DNA of 64,000 bases from Scortum barcoo (lineage: Eukaryota; Chordata; Actinopteri; Centrarchiformes; Terapontidae), in assembly GCA_023238725.1 (NCBI GenBank), contig CM041531.1:8565113-8629112 (forward strand), given 5' to 3'. The number at the start of each line of letters is the position of its first letter. The stretch's first letter is position 1. Position numbers and translations under genes: made by a program. Positions 1 through 14,154 of this stretch are shown here, one piece after another. The notes under the pieces were generated by a model. That model worked only from the letters and a program-made list of their open reading frames with translations. It ran no database searches and was not told where the DNA came from.

Positions 1-2999
1 TGAAGTCAGCTCTGTGTGAATCATAATCAAACAGAGCTAAATATCACAGTTAAATTACTAGAAGTAAACAAACATCTGGTTGACATGAATCGGGGCTTAA
101 TCAAGTGCATCTCATTTGATAGGGGAAATGTCTGCCACAGTAAATGACCTTACTCTCATTCATGCAAGCTGTAAAGTATGCACAGTACTTGTTCTCTGTG
201 AAACACTGTTAGAAATAACTTCAGTCTCAACATTACTCCCATAATTTTGTCAAGCCTAAATAGTGGTGACCAGTCTAAACTGTGAATTCGACCCACCCAT
301 GCGTGCAGCTAAATAATCCAATTGTGGTTTGTCTGTGGCAACAGCTGATGCAGAGGATGAAAAGAACACTCACACATTGGCCAGAGTGTAAGGAAACCCT
401 AATCTTAAAACCTTGACAAGGTGCCAGATTGATTTTTCCTGTGCTCAAAGAAGAGACTATAGCAGGAGCAAGAGCAGCTCCATTAACATGCTCAGCCATT
501 CTGCTCGGCCATGATTTCTGAATTACAAAAGCCAGTCACTGTGATTCTCAAAACACTTCTCATTATCTCTGCTTACTTCGTTCTATAATTGAGACACTCC
601 GTCTCAATGCAAGTCGATATAGTAGCAGCAGCAGCATCTACTGTGGCACACTTGATCTGTTTGTGGGCAATCGTAAAGTAGCTGACTGAGTCCTTGCTTA
701 ATGTCTCACTGCAAAGACTTTAGCTTGAAATCTGTGATTACTTTTAATTAATATATCATTGCCATATCCATCTCTATGGTAGAGTGTGGTTAAACACTAA
801 TAAGGCACATTTACTGATGCTTTTCACACTCTTTTCCAGAGAAATGTTCATGTGGTTTGTCATCTTTCAGTTAAGTTTGGTAAATAACATATTTGCATCC
901 ATGTCAGTAAATGACGTGTTAACTGACACCAGATGCGTCGTGATCTTGGCTTCAATGTTTAGAAAGAAACACGTTTCAGTTTCTGGGAACATACTGCACA
1001 AAAAATGGATGGAAGCAGACATACAATAACTCAAGGAGTTAGCATTTTAACTCATGTGAAATCACATGTAATTGAAATTGTCACGTAAAGTTGTATTTAA
1101 GCAGCACAATTAATTAGAGATTATGAAGTATAACCATTTTGTTAATTGAAAACATAGTACATACTTAATATACTATGTCTTCAATTAACCAACATTAAAT
1201 TTAAGATGGAGAAGGAGTTAGCTGCAGTAGCTCATTAGGAAGATACCTTAATGAAACGTTTGTGTAAGAGGAGATTTGCTTGCGATGTTGAGAGTCGAAG
1301 AATTATTACTACACAGGACCATTTATTGTTCACTGTTCATTAGTTGGATCTGGCATCACATCTATGAATGCCACTATAACAAATACTAAGCTGTGAAAAG
1401 AAAAAAAAAAGGTTTTAGGGAAGTCGAGCTGTTAAGCTCTTTAAAGGATACAATGGTGTCATCTGCATAAAAATACAGCAACATGTTTAACATCTGAATT
1501 GTAGAGATACAGAGGAAATAGGGGACGAAACTGTGATAATGCCAGATGTTATAAATGATAAAGATATCTATATTGACAAAGAACATTTTGCTTGATGTGA
1601 GGACTGTGCCAAAATACAGCTGCATTTTAACACAGAGAGACTCTGTATTTTAGTAAACTGCACTGCTCAATAATACGACATCTAACAAGATCAGAAGAAA
1701 ACACTAACTCACAAAAAGATAAGTGCTCTATAAAGAATGGGTTGCACGTGTCAGATATGCTGAAATTATTCTAACTTGGAAGAAAAGGATTTTCAGGTTT
1801 TGCGGTTTGAAAGTCTTCTGTAGTGCTTGAAAAAAAAAAAAAACAAAGCAAGGGAACTTTGCCATTAACCAAGAAAATGAATAATTCAAAAGCAAGAAAA
1901 GTACCAGTGGAGATGAGGGAGCACTTGAAGGGCTTTGTGTTGACAACTCCACCCCCCTTCACAGCCAGATTTTCTGAGGTGGTATAAATAAAACCTCAAG
2001 GTGTCTTCCCACTAGGCATAGCTGCGAAGGAGATTCGATCATAACGACTGGTCTTGACTATAGATATTTCTTTGCCGTCAAAACAGTGTTCATACATGAT
2101 ACAATAAGACCAAGTGATGCCTGGTCACAAAAGACCTCAAAGGATCTTGCAGCCACCAAGATTCGGAGGTACAAGTAGACAAAGTGGCTGCGACTTCTGG
2201 TGGATTGCCACTGTTTGTCTGTGATTGCACTGTAAATACCATAAAAAAGGTTATTGTTGATACAGTAATTTTCAGAGCCAAGTCACAGAGTTGGGGCTGA
2301 ACCAGGCTTTTCTTTTGGGGGTGGGGTGGATTAACTACCAGTCCAATCAATTTCTGATCTGTTGTTTGTTTGCTCTGGTTATACTGGCTGCTAAGAACAA
2401 CTCATTGTATAATATCTGAATAAAGTTAAGCACAACCCATTCAAATAAAAAGGAATTACATTTATTAATTTATTAGTTTTGAACGAATTACTTTACAGCT
2501 GTAGCAGAGAAAAATAAAGATATTTTGTAGAGGTGGTAAACAGCAGCTGATGTTGATGTGTTCTGATCTTTGTGGCATTGCTGCATCCTATGTTTATCTG
2601 TGATAAAAAAAAGATTTAGCATTGTCAAAAACATTTAGCAGTGATAAGTACAGCAGGAATGGTATTATTCATAAGTCCCTTTATATCTAACCACTCCTAC
2701 ACCAATGATTTCTCAACAAAGCTGCTGGGCCAAATGATAAAAATCACCAAAAATCACCAATAGCACTTGTTGAGTACTACAATAATATTTATCAACAGGC
2801 TTAATCCATATAACATTTCCTAGTAAGCACACAGACGCTCAGCCCTTTCTCTCATTTTCACTTGTGTTCATGCACTCTAAGATATGATCATGTCTGCTTA
2901 ACAGCGATTTCCTAATCAGCACCTCATTGCCTTTTTCCTGTAACGGCCTCGAACTTAAGTCACTGAACTGTTCAAAATAAACAACTCAGACTTTGGATC
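1..2999. other. Non-coding sequence, nothing recognised except one hairpin
   Basis: AT-rich single-copy-looking sequence. Open frames are all under 90 codons, overlap one another on both strands and show no domain or splice context. The only structure I can point to is the hairpin at 1141-1189, listed separately, and a few short A-runs. Confidence 0.6.
1141..1189. repeat. Perfect-but-one 19-bp inverted repeat (hairpin)
   Basis: Arms at 1141-1159 and 1171-1189 are reverse complements over 19 bases with a single mismatch, separated by an 11-base AT-rich spacer. It could be the remnant of a small foldback element or simply a stable hairpin in RNA. Read from the minus strand the mismatch becomes a G-U pair. 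Too short and AT-rich to call a microRNA precursor. Confidence 0.75.
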
Positions 3000-3190
3000 A
3001 GCTTACAATGTTAAGGGCATTTGATTTTATCAGACCCGGGAATCAGAGGCGACGTTGGGGGTTGGGGTGGTCAGTGAAGTCGGCGGGCTCAAGCTCTTTC
3101 TTATTAGAGGGTAATCAGCGTGACCGTCGCGCCTGACTGCCTCCAGTTAGCTTGACTGAAGTCAGGCTTTAAGTCTAGATTATTAACTAA
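2950..3190. other. Candidate conserved non-coding block
   Basis: This stretch is less AT-rich than its surroundings, with scattered CpGs near 3041-3130 (GACCCGGG, GGCGACG, GACCGTCGCGCC) and TAAT/ATTA-type homeodomain-like words at its right edge. There is no open frame and no repeat signature. That profile resembles vertebrate enhancer-like conserved sequence, but conservation cannot be shown from one genome. Confidence 0.2.
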
Positions 3191-6100
3191 TGTGAAGACA
3201 CAGCTAGGCTAAACCAACGATGCATGTTTCCTCTTTCACTTCTCCAGAATGTGCCACAAATACCTGGTCAAAAGGTTTTTTTGACATTATGAAAAGGTAC
3301 TTGAAGGTATTTGCACTTAAAATTCCAAATTACAGAGGGGCTTGTAAAGTATCACATCCCCCTACACAAGAAACACTAGAAGCAGCACATTAATGAGCAC
3401 ATAAATGAAAGGGAACTCTATCCAACAATGATATATTCTATTAAGATCCTATATTTTTCTGGTTGCAATGTGGACGATGGATGCTGTGCCACATTCATAA
3501 ATAATGAATCCAGGTCTACAAACAACAGGAAAACAAAAGGCCAGCCTTAATATGTATAATGCATTGCCACAACAAGCACTTTACAGTGCATGTACTGCGC
3601 CAACTGTAAAGATTACTTGTTTCAAGCTATGTCCCATTTGCTGAACACAATTTACACCTAGACGCTAGAACAGCACAGCCATTAAACGACGGTTACAGGC
3701 GCAGGGTAGCATATTACAAAACACAGTGTGTTGGTTCAGGCATGTTGTTTCATCTGACACATGAATTAAGCATTTGACCATTTTCATTTTGAAACACTGT
3801 TTAAAAGACAAAGAAAGACAATACACAGGAAAGAACAAGTGCTAGCAAGAATGCAGGCCTCAAAAAAAAAAGCTAAAACTTTATTTCGTCCTTACTTCGA
3901 TGTGGAAACAACTGTGTTTCTGCAGAACAATTCAGGAAGGTTTTGCTCATACTGGTAACAGACGCTGCTAAAAACTGTACCAACTGCGAGTTATTATTAT
4001 CCTGAGTGTCCATGTGGAATATTTCCCCCATCAATCAATGTTATATAAAAGGTTTTTCCCCTCAATCCAGAATGTAAACAGAAAGGGAGTTAAATAAATG
4101 TGTTGGATAAGGTGAGCTTCTTTTTTTTAAACTTAGATGCTGACTGACAAATGAGGGAGAAGGGAGAGTTGTGAAAGGACAAGGCCTGAGGCTAAAGAGC
4201 AGACAGTCCCTGCTGGGTGTGTGTGTCTGTCTGTTCCTTCATGGGTCTGTGCCTGTGAGTGTGTTTATAATAGAAAAAGATAAAGACACTATTTCTTCGC
4301 TTCAGTCTTTCCTGTATTGTTTATTACATGCTTTTCTGCACGGGCAGCCAGCCAGGCAGGATTCCAACAAAGTCTTCCTTAAATCTGAAATACTCATCTG
4401 CACACGCTGCATTCAGTCAAGCTAATGGTATCTACATATGACCTCCATGGACATTTTAATCTCTTAAACTAGATTAATCCATACCGAGTCTTCTACTAAC
4501 CCACTATACTGGTCTATCTGTGCCTGTGGGGAGTCAGGAGTCCAACTACGACGAGACAACAGGCCACTGTTGAGTGACTAATATACAGCACTACTGTTTG
4601 CGCCATGGACAGTTGAGGTGTTGCCATGTGAATGTCTAACTAGAGAGAGGGCATGGACAACCATTAACCTCAAATAACTGCCTGCCTCTCTCCCAGCAGC
4701 TGCTTAACAGAGGCCGAGTCAACAAGCGGAGCTTCAAATAGCATTGTCACTCTTACATGGTGGCTTTCCAGAATCAATGCAACAGTGATCTGAGAGGCAA
4801 GAGTGTCACATCTGAGTCACGACTTATCAGAATACTGCAAGTCTTTGACAGCACAGTGTCAATCACTGATCAATTATTTCTGCTATAGCTTTTCTGGGGG
4901 CATATCACATTTCTTTAAACGGGCTTTCTTCCTTTCATGTCACGCAGCTTCATCTTGCAACTGAAGTCTAAAAACACCCTTAGAAACGCAAAAGTAAGCA
5001 GTAACATCTGACGGTGAGTGCTGACACTTGTGTACGCCGTCAATCACTGCCAGCGTTCGAAATGCTGGAAAATGTATGTATGGCGGGGTAGAAGTAGCAT
5101 GGTACATGTCACTGATAGTAAAATATACCCATTAGTTATACCCAGCACAGCGATAGCGCCCAACTTGCGCATTACGATGCTTTCATATTTTCTCCCACTC
5201 CAATACTGCATAATTGTCTGTTGGTGCTGGGTGTTTGCTTAACCTTTTCACCAATGTACACTCCCACTTTTCAACTCACATTATCCCTCATCCACAATTT
5301 TTAGACACAGCACATAATGAGCTCTGTATTGTGTTTCACATGGTCTTTAACTCCTGGAACAACACTGCTGTTGTAAACAACCATGCTTTCCATGTTGCAA
5401 AATAGGAATAAGGGGGTGTGATGTTAGTTTAAACACTGAACATCTGCCTTGTTTTTTTATGTCATTGTTTACTGAGTTGCTTCCACTACAACTGTTTGGT
5501 CACCCTGTAAAAGGAAATGACAAGGTTAGCGGCGCATCCACCTCCAAAAACACAAGTCACCTGGGTCACCGATCAAATACCTCTTCACCATGAAAACTAA
5601 AAAAAATGAGAGCACAGGTTTGATTCCTTTTTCCTCATCTTGTAAGTAATGTAATCTCCTTTCCCTCAATTACCCGTCTACATCTCTTATTCTACATGCC
5701 TGTCAGCTTTCCTCTTCTCCAACATCGTCAATTTTCTTTTATAGTGCCCGCCAAATTAAAATGCAAAGCAAACAGGTAGGCTGACAGACATCATATCTTC
5801 CCTTTTATGTCGGCATCTCATTTTTTTTCTTTGGCAGATTACAGTACGGTTCAAGTAAAACCAAAGACAACCATTCGCCTTATACCCAGACAATCACACA
5901 AGTGCTCTCGTTCAGGAGTGCCATGTTACATATTCATATTTAGTCTGATATATTCACAGCTTGAAGGATCCCAGTATTTCACTTTACAACTAATAACACT
6001 CAAACTGAATTTATGATTCTCTGTTGAGTTGTTTCACTGCTCCTGCTGTGGATGCCTACGGCGTGGGAACTGATTTATAGCTCAGCGTAGGATTTAACCC

Positions 6101-9100
6101 GTTGCTTGTCGTGGCACACCTACTTCACGAGATGAATGCGTTGTACATTATCAGGCCGTGTCGTGCATTTATTATACAGCCAAAGTAATTGGGTTTACCT
6201 TCATGTATTCCCCTTCTCTTATAGGGCGAGCTAATTGTGTCCAGAAGAAAGCGTTCAGTGGAAATGGCTTTGCAAGATCACAGAATACATGTTTGTCTAA
6301 CATGACTGAAAAGGAGGATTATTGTGTATTTTTTTTCTGCTTCATGTTGACCTCCCCATCAACAAATACTACCAGCGATGGAAAAATGCAGGAAAGTACA
6401 CAAAGCACACCAAAGCTGTGCATTTACAATTCTTGTGGTCCCCATGTTGCCCACATTGCGTCCGTTGCCCAGCTCGTAGATGCCACAACATCTCAACACA
6501 AAAGACATAAATCCGCCTTAAGCTGTTGAGTGAAACGTTACCCACCCATGTTTTTCCAAACCAGTCAGGACAGTCCAATCCACTTGCTTCTCGGGCTGTT
6601 TAGACGAATATCCACACTGCACATTTTTATCATGAGTAGTAAGCACCATGGCAATGGCACTGAAGATAGGGGAAAGCAACGTAGTGTGAGTTTTCTATTG
6701 ATTTCTGCTAATCAGTTGTAACAAATGTATAATGCTACTTTTGAGAGCGTGACATATATTTTCTGTGCAAACAAGGGAATCTGCTTCCATCATAATGACA
6801 TACCAACAAATGAAATGTTGGCTAGAAATGTTTTTATCCTTTTTAAAATATAGTTAACCGATAATAGTTTGACGACTACATTAATATTTCAAACAGCATT
6901 GTCCATTCAGTATATTCTGTAGTGCTTTCTGGTATGCCAAATACAACAAACGTTTGACATTTTAAAACTGACGAATTGACTTAAAAAAAAAACTAAAATG
7001 ACAGTAGTTGCAGATCATATTCTGTTCTTCAACTATTTGCTAAATCTACTAAATGATGCATCTCTAGTTTCTCCTTCTCCTTTGTTTGGGGTTAGCTCTC
7101 TTAGTAACCATGTCTGTAACTGTCCTCTAGGTTTGCCGACGATGTGGTTCATTATGTGAATATCTGATTCAACATGAACATAAACATATTTTTCTATTTC
7201 CAGCTTAACAGCAGCAGCACTCTTGTTTGCCTAGGTACGAGATATTATGCCAAGAACAGATGAAACCAAAAACATCAAAGAGATTTCACAAAATGGTTGA
7301 CTTTGGTCCACACATGGTTGCCGAGGGCAACTGGCCAACCATTACAGTCAAACCCTGAGGGTCCTAATATGACTGCAAGTAACCGCATGCCAAAACAGAG
7401 TATTTTGCTCAAAATTGGTAGATTTAATTGGGATATCTTGGAACTAATAACACAGGTGTGAAGCAAATGTAAAGCAGAAAAAATAAAGAAAAAACAGACA
7501 AACATGCTCACTGTTCAATAGCTGAACACCCATACTGTCTAATAAACTAGCCCCATGACATTTATATGTCCTGGAGAATGAAACGACTAAAGCCTGTAAT
7601 CCCAGTTCATGTTTAATCCATGCTCAGTAAAAAGAACAGGACACGATCACAGTGAGCCTGAAATGACAACACTTCATGAGTCTATAAACCGAGGCTGCTT
7701 TGATGGGAATAGGTTTTAAATTACAACAAAGATAAAACTTCCATACATCTGCTACCATGTGTGCTCAGGCTGCGAGATGAAACAGGATAGTGGAGCGTTA
7801 ACACAGCAGTGGACGGGGGGGAAAAAATCCCAGAATTTTCTAAAAAGTATTGACATTTGATCATCTGTCTCCACTTTAGGCTGCAGTCATTTGTGGATGT
7901 TCTCTCATTTACTCGTCAATATCACAAGCAAGACATGTGTCATCCGAGAGAGACAACGGTTTCTCTTTGATTCTGCAGATGACAGTGGATCCTGCAGTAT
8001 GATTAGTGCAGTGGGGACACTGTCTCAGAACCACCCACTCACTGCCACCACACTTAAGTATTGATGTGCTCTGAGGAATTCCCACACATCACATCTTCAC
8101 AGACCTTTCTTGCTCTACACTAAGTTCAACTCAGAAATATATTTTTATAGAAGATTGTGACATTCCTATGGTTAAATAAAAAAAAAATAATAATAAAACA
8201 AAAATCAAGCGCACCTCATCTGAGAGGACACCCTGCACCCTCCCTGCTTCCTGTCAACAAATTAGGTTATCAAGTGTAGCTTGTCAGTATGAAAATATCA
8301 CAACAATTTCATAGCACTAGCTTTATACTGGTATATTAATCAACCATTTGTAGATGGAAAAATGGTGTGTGTAACTCGCAGTGAAAAGATCACCAGTGTC
8401 GGGAGCAAGTGAAGCGAGAGTGATAAACGAGGTCATGTTGCTTGTGAGTGGATGAATGAAGACAGTACTGAAAGCAATAGTGTGTTAAACAGACAAATGC
8501 AATTTGACAGGGCTTTGTTACAACAACCACACACACAACAAAACAAAAAATCACCTATCAAACCAGCTTGAAATGACTTGTGATTTCTATTGCTTTTCTT
8601 TCTAAGAACAGAGGACGATACTTCAAACCAAAGGCAAATGAGACAGCATTTTTTAGTAGCACTCAAGACTGCGCTGCACCACAAAAGCTGACAATATCTT
8701 TATAGCTTGTGTGGGGGAGAGTTGAGTGTAACCTGGGCTCGCATCCCAGGAAAAGATGGATCAGCAGTCTCTGGCAAAGAAGCGACTGTGCAACAAGCAC
8801 TCAAAGTGTGCTCTTTTCTGCTGTAATTGGCAATTCACTTGTGAGAAACCCAATCAATGCCATAAAAACTAAAGCAGAGTTGCATATTTTTTCGCCCGTG
8901 ATACGACTTCACAGTTCAAATAACAACGGTCTCATCTGGTCTTCTTTTGCAATAACATAGCAGCCATGGGAAATAAAGGAAGCAACGTTCTCACACAAAA
9001 CAACAATTCACATACACACAAGTTATATTGGTGGACAACCTTGATATATTTGCCCCAACTAGAAATGTCCCAAAGTGGTCCAAAAGACTGATGGATGGAT

Positions 9101-9186
9101 TCACACTGACTAAAAAAATGTCGATCCATAGCATAGCAGATCCTTTGTTTACTTGAACTCATTTTATTTCAAGCAAACTCTAAGCT
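3191..9186. other. Non-coding sequence, nothing recognised
   Basis: No splice-flanked open frame, CpG island, tRNA-like B box or recognisable repeat. Contains short poly-A/poly-T runs (for example near 8168-8185). The longest open frame (about 6158-6529, +) has 123 codons, is AT-rich and lacks any motif, so I treat it as chance. Confidence 0.5.
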
Positions 9187-9342
9187 GTCAAAAAAACAAC
9201 TAACTGTGTTTCAACATCTGTAGAAGCAACAAGGACTTCTATTAATGATATTTACAAAGTCTTAGTCAAAAAAACAAACTGTGTTTCAACATCTGTAGAA
9301 GCAACAAGGACTTCTATTAATGATATTTACAAAGTCTTAGTC
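9187..9342. repeat. Two-copy tandem duplication, unit about 77 bp
   Basis: The segment 9187-9265 is repeated at 9265-9342. From AACTGTGTTTCAACATCTG to CTTAGTC the copies are identical over 66 bases (9202-9267 against 9277-9342). The only difference is a 3-base indel (CTA) after the leading A-run. Near-identity implies a very recent duplication or a copy-number polymorphism. There is no relation to a microsatellite motif. Confidence 0.95.
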
Positions 9343-9751
9343 TGAGTGAAGTGAGCTGTTCATTAGAGTGTAACATTAAAGACTGTTGTTTCCATCACTA
9401 CCATTACATATTACACATTTCTCAGGTACAACATGCCTCTGTTAAGCTCTGCTGTTGGCTAAAAGCTGAATCTGAGCTTCGGCGTTTTGTTCCCATTGGA
9501 GATGAAGAGAGGACTCAAATACAGTCCAAACCTTCCACCCACAACACGTCTAGATGACACTTCTCTCTCAGTGGATATTATGCAGAACACTAAAGAAGAC
9601 AATGAACACAACACTTGACCCATTGCACCAAAGCTTTGACGCTGGCTTCTTTCTAAAGCAAACAAATCACACCATTTAAAAACATGTATATACCCAACTA
9701 AATGCAGCTGTAGAAAGCTGAGAAACAAACTATTGTATTCGACTCTCTATT

Positions 9752-10010
9752 GAGGCTGTAAATAGTTATTACAATCAATGAATCTGCTGGTTATTTTCAC
9801 AACTAATCATTTGTCCTATATAAGTCAGTATACAGATAAAAATGTCCATCACAATTTACAGGTGATACAATCAAGTGACAAAGTGCCCAAAACCCAAAAA
9901 TTTTCATTTACTGCAATGTTAAGACTTGGACAAATGCAGCAAGTATTGCTTTACTTTTAAATAATTTTAACATTCATACATTAGCAAAAAATTGCTGATT
10001 AATCTTGTTT
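9752..10010 (+). mobile_element. hAT-like MITE copy (AGGGCTGCAACTA family), degraded
   Basis: Starts with GAGGCTGTAAATAGTTATTA, continues through AATCTGCTGGTTATTTTCAC, AATGTCCATCACAATTTAC and CCAAAACCC, and ends near TTGCTGATTAAT. This is the order of blocks in a very common percomorph non-autonomous DNA element whose ends read AGGGCTGCAACTA and whose body is full of ATTAATCGATTA words. Family recognition is from memory. The copy is full length but diverged, and I could not define a target-site duplication. Confidence 0.7.
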
Positions 10011-13000
10011 TGTTTGAATACTACTTTGCATCGACTGATATTAAAATGGCTAAGATCAGAATAATGGACGAACAACCTGAGTGTGAAATCAGGATTTTAT
10101 ATATGTTTCATCCTTTAATCCTTCCTTTGAAATATCTTTCTGTTAAATGCAACTGACTGCACAGATTTGAAGGTTATCATTATGCTGCTATGTGCATTTG
10201 TTTAAATTTACAATCACTGATTTCTATGTGGAAGTCTACTGGGTGCTGCTCAACGGACTGTGTGTAATGCTGTTTTTCTGCTCTGCTGTTGGATGTTGGC
10301 GCTTCCCATTAATGCTTAAACAAGCCCAACCCCCATCACTTAGGGAGGACCACTTCAAATAAATCTCAACCTTGGGGAAACACTGTATGATGTTTTATAC
10401 TACAAAGGTGCTCCATCTCATCTCAACCTGTCTAATGGCACTAACTACACCGTGAGGCTTAATATGGACTCCCCACCGCACAAAGGGATTTAAGGAATGT
10501 GTACGCTTCTCATTTAGCACGTGTTGTTTTTCTTTGCCAAAGAAAACCACGAATATAAATGCATACCAAGGGTATCTATATTCACCTGAACTAAATGGGC
10601 CCATTCAAGTGATTTCAAGGTACCTGTGAGCCTACAAATTACCAGCTACCTTTAAGGATATAAGCTAAATCCTTCTTACTTTGCCATCAGCTGGTGTGAG
10701 GCCATGAGATGACGGGAGCCTTTCAAAGCCAACATAATCCCCTTGTCCTGGACTAATCTGATGCCCTGGACTTCTAAACAAACACTGTTAAATTCTCTTC
10801 CACACGCACAGTTTCTTTGATATTCAGACTGATGTGGAGCAGATTTTTAAAAAAGGTGAAACGCCGGTCAAAACTGACAAAACTTTCACTGTATTCTTGC
10901 AGATCTTTGAGGCTTTATTGTGATAGTTCCCTTCTAGTCAAGAAAAAATGCCTCTGAGTGAAAGCCACGGTGTCAACACATACCGTAGTCACTTTAACAA
11001 TCAATTGTTTTCATGCTCCTCAATGAGAAAAAGACTCCTCCCAGCAGCTCAGTTATCATGAAAATCAAACTTGAGAAAAAGGAAATAGGAACTTCCTCAA
11101 GTGGCGTTTGCTCTCGTATTCACCTCAGGCACTCATCCAAGTGCTGGGCAAATTTACACATCTCTGACAACTATAAAATGTCATGTTATTATGTGGAGCT
11201 CAGAGTCTTAAATTTCACTTCTACTTTACAATTGATGGCTCCGTCAGATTATATAAAACGTGTCTGGTGCGCTACAACAAGGCTCCTAACACGTTTACAA
11301 TGATTAGAACAAATTACTACAAAAAAAAAAGGGTAATCAGATGGAGGGGAACTGCCTTTGAAAAGGTTGAAAAGGTAGTCGGCTGGAAAGGAGGCGGCTC
11401 TCTGCCTCACAGTGAGCTGGTAGTTTCCTTGTTAGAAAAGATAGAGAAGAATGAATAACACATTTGCTCTGAAGAAGTGCAGCAAATTATTAACAGGAAC
11501 ACCAGCTCGCCAGTAATTATTTTGCCAACTACATTATTTCAACTGTGAGAAAAATATCCTTGGCATCTTCACAGTGTCATATTACTATCTCATGAATTGC
11601 TTTCAGTACGACCAGGACATGAGGAGAATAAGTGATAATAGGTGTGGACATAAAATACCCATAAAATGTATCAAATCAATACACCCCAAAAAAAAAAGTC
11701 AGCAATCAGTCAACACTGTCCAAACACTCTAACAGCCTAAGTGAGAGGAGTGAATCATTTATAGGGACAGCTGACCAATTAAAGCAGCTCTAGTGAAGTT
11801 GATCTTCTCACTGCTCCCTGGACCAAAATAGCCTTTTTATGGCTGGCTGAGTAAAATTGTGAAATGTCCCAAATACTGAAGAGAGACCCACGCAATTAAT
11901 TTAGCATTCTCGAGGGCCATGTGATCCTTTTTTTTTCCCTTCTTTTTTTCCTACTGTGTTGACATTACTGCTGTTGCCTACTGACCTCTGAGATGAAAAG
12001 TTAAGTAGTACAAAACCACACGTCTGCTGCTAGCTAACTGGATAGTGCACATGGTGCAAATCAACCCTGTTTACTGGAACAAAGTGGATTCACAGTGCAG
12101 CCAAGTGCAGCTACAACAGTGTGTAGGAGGATCCCGTGTAATATCTCGCACCCGCATTTATGTTAACATTTTTCCTTTATCAGTGTCACCAGCTCCGAGT
12201 TATTGCCACACCCGGACAATGGAGCTGCCGAAGCGATATTCAGGATGAACTGCAGAATGAGCCAGGAAAGCTCGAGGCTCTTCAGGAACAAGTCAGATGT
12301 TTCGCTGCCAAATATTCATAGTTGGCTTTGTCTCTTGGTTATTGGCGCATTTATCTGAACAATCAGCATTGACGGGAGAACATTAGGTATTTCAGCAAAC
12401 AAACGAACAAATGAACCGCCCATTCCAGCCGAATCCCTCACACTGAAAACACACCTTCATTAACAGACTAAATTGAACCAATCCTTGGGTGGGTACAACA
12501 TGACCAACCCTGGGTTTTGACGCCAACACTAATATTGATACTTGAGGGTATCAATACTGGTTTTGAAAGAACTGCAACCAAGATACTACGTAAGACTTTC
12601 ATTTTAAATAAACTTATAAGGGCTCTGTGGTGAACGAGGTGTAAAAGGTGACACTATTTCTAGATTACATGAGATGAATGTGCTGGTTATTTTCACAATG
12701 CATTTCTGTACTGCAATTTCTCTTGACTTTACAGCAGGCATACATACGAAACCTCTACATACATAGTATGTAAGCTACTGACAGGTGTATCAGCCTGCAT
12801 AATTTATCGGCCTAGCTCTAGTACACTTCAAGCTAAATTTAATTTGGCGTCTTCACACACTGTTGACCCTCTCTAAAATATGTCCCTATGAGATAATGCT
12901 AAACTCAGCGAGACTAGATGCCCCTTCTTTTAATCACGCCAGATGGAGGGCTTGCAAGAGTTGCACCGTAAGCACTAAGCAGTTGCACACGTAACAGAAG

Positions 13001-13480
13001 CACGCAACACAAATAACACGTGGGAAACCAGTCGTGTGAGCCATCGGAAACAATGAACGAGGCCGTGCAAAACGTACGACAACTTGACCTTACGGGCTTG
13101 CTTGCACAATGGCAATTAAAAAACAGTATAGTCTCCCAAGTTTCGTCACCACAAACCCGTCGCTTTGCCTACGCAAACGCAACAACTCCAACTTCAGATG
13201 AGATGATTGACGATGAGATGATTGACACTTTTTGAAGAAATGTTTCCTTCCAGTTTTGGAGCCATTTTGCCAAACGTCGGCTCTGCAGACTACTTAGCCG
13301 CTCTTTAATGTGGTGCTGTCATTCTCCACGGGGCAGCGCAGACCACAGGGCAGAGCACCGGGTTAGCCCATAGTGGTCTAGTAAAAAATGTTTTGTGCTG
13401 TAATTGAATGACTCACTTCACTGAGATGGGACAGCCCCAATAACATGAGCCAACAAAAAGAATCTGGAGTGAAGGGTCCC
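10011..13480. other. Non-coding sequence; possible small MITE fragment
   Basis: No exon or promoter signature. A short piece at about 12664-12700 (GATGAATGTGCTGGTTATTT) resembles the left part of the hAT-like MITE seen at 9752. A 9-bp inverted repeat with a 6-base loop lies at 12533-12556. Near 13020-13235 the sequence is richer in CpG, with a small direct repeat (two copies of GATGAGATGATTGAC around 13197-13228), but the 71-codon frame over it has no recognisable motif. Confidence 0.4.
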
Positions 13481-14128
13481 AGTTTTTTTTTTTTTTTCTT
13501 GTCAGAGAGCCCTAACGAGAGGTTTATTAGACCACAATGCACCATTTCATGAGATCCACTTTGGGTTCCAGTGGAGAAGACTTTGTTCTGGACTGAACTT
13601 GATATGGCTCCAGCTGGGGAAGTGAGAGGCAGGCGTTCGAACAGTGGCACCTTAGTGAAAAACTGTTTTTACTGAGATCCTCAACTGCCCCCCCCACCCC
13701 CAATCTACATCCCTCACGGACACCTTGGGGTCCCCGGTCCACAGCTTGGGAACCAATGTGGTGCCCAAACACTGCTGGAATCTGCAGCTTTAAACCCCAA
13801 ATAATCACATTTTGATAGCAAACATTGAACTTTTTTTTTTTCTTTAAAAAAGTGGGAAATTGTGAGATCAGGCAGGCATGTGGTACCTCTAATGAACAGA
13901 CCCCACTCTCCTCACTGCCACCCGTGTGTGTTCACGTGAAATGGCACTACTTGGCCATTTTGGGCGCTTTAATGTCGCTCAGGTGGAGAGCAGGGTCCAG
14001 CTCGCAGTTTTCCATGTTTGAGGCTGAACTTGTGGGAGCCAGCAGAGCTAACTTAGTTCAGTGTAATGAGCTAATCTAGCTGGCAGAGTGAAACAATGAG
14101 CTCAGAGTGCAGTCAGGCTTGGCTAGCT
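13481..14128. other. Poly-T tract and dispersed-repeat-like sequence upstream of the CpG island
   Basis: A T-run at 13481-13498 is followed by sequence containing GGGGTCCCCGGTCCACAGCT and TTGGGAACCA (about 13727-13757), phrases I associate with a common fish dispersed repeat. I cannot name the family or set firm ends. A second T-run lies at 13830-13842. The rest shows no coding structure. Confidence 0.3.
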
Positions 14129-14154
14129 TGCTCTGCTCTGCTCTGCTTTGCTGC
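14129..14154. repeat. (CTCTG)n short tandem repeat
   Basis: Three perfect and about two imperfect CTCTG pentamers just upstream of the CpG island. Confidence 0.8.

Noticed and set aside
6158..6529. 123-codon plus frame
   Set aside because: AT-rich, no domain, no splice or promoter context; consistent with chance.
13635..13650. GCGTTCGAAC, like a tRNA B box
   Set aside because: No A box at the right distance, no cloverleaf and no terminator T-run in the right place.
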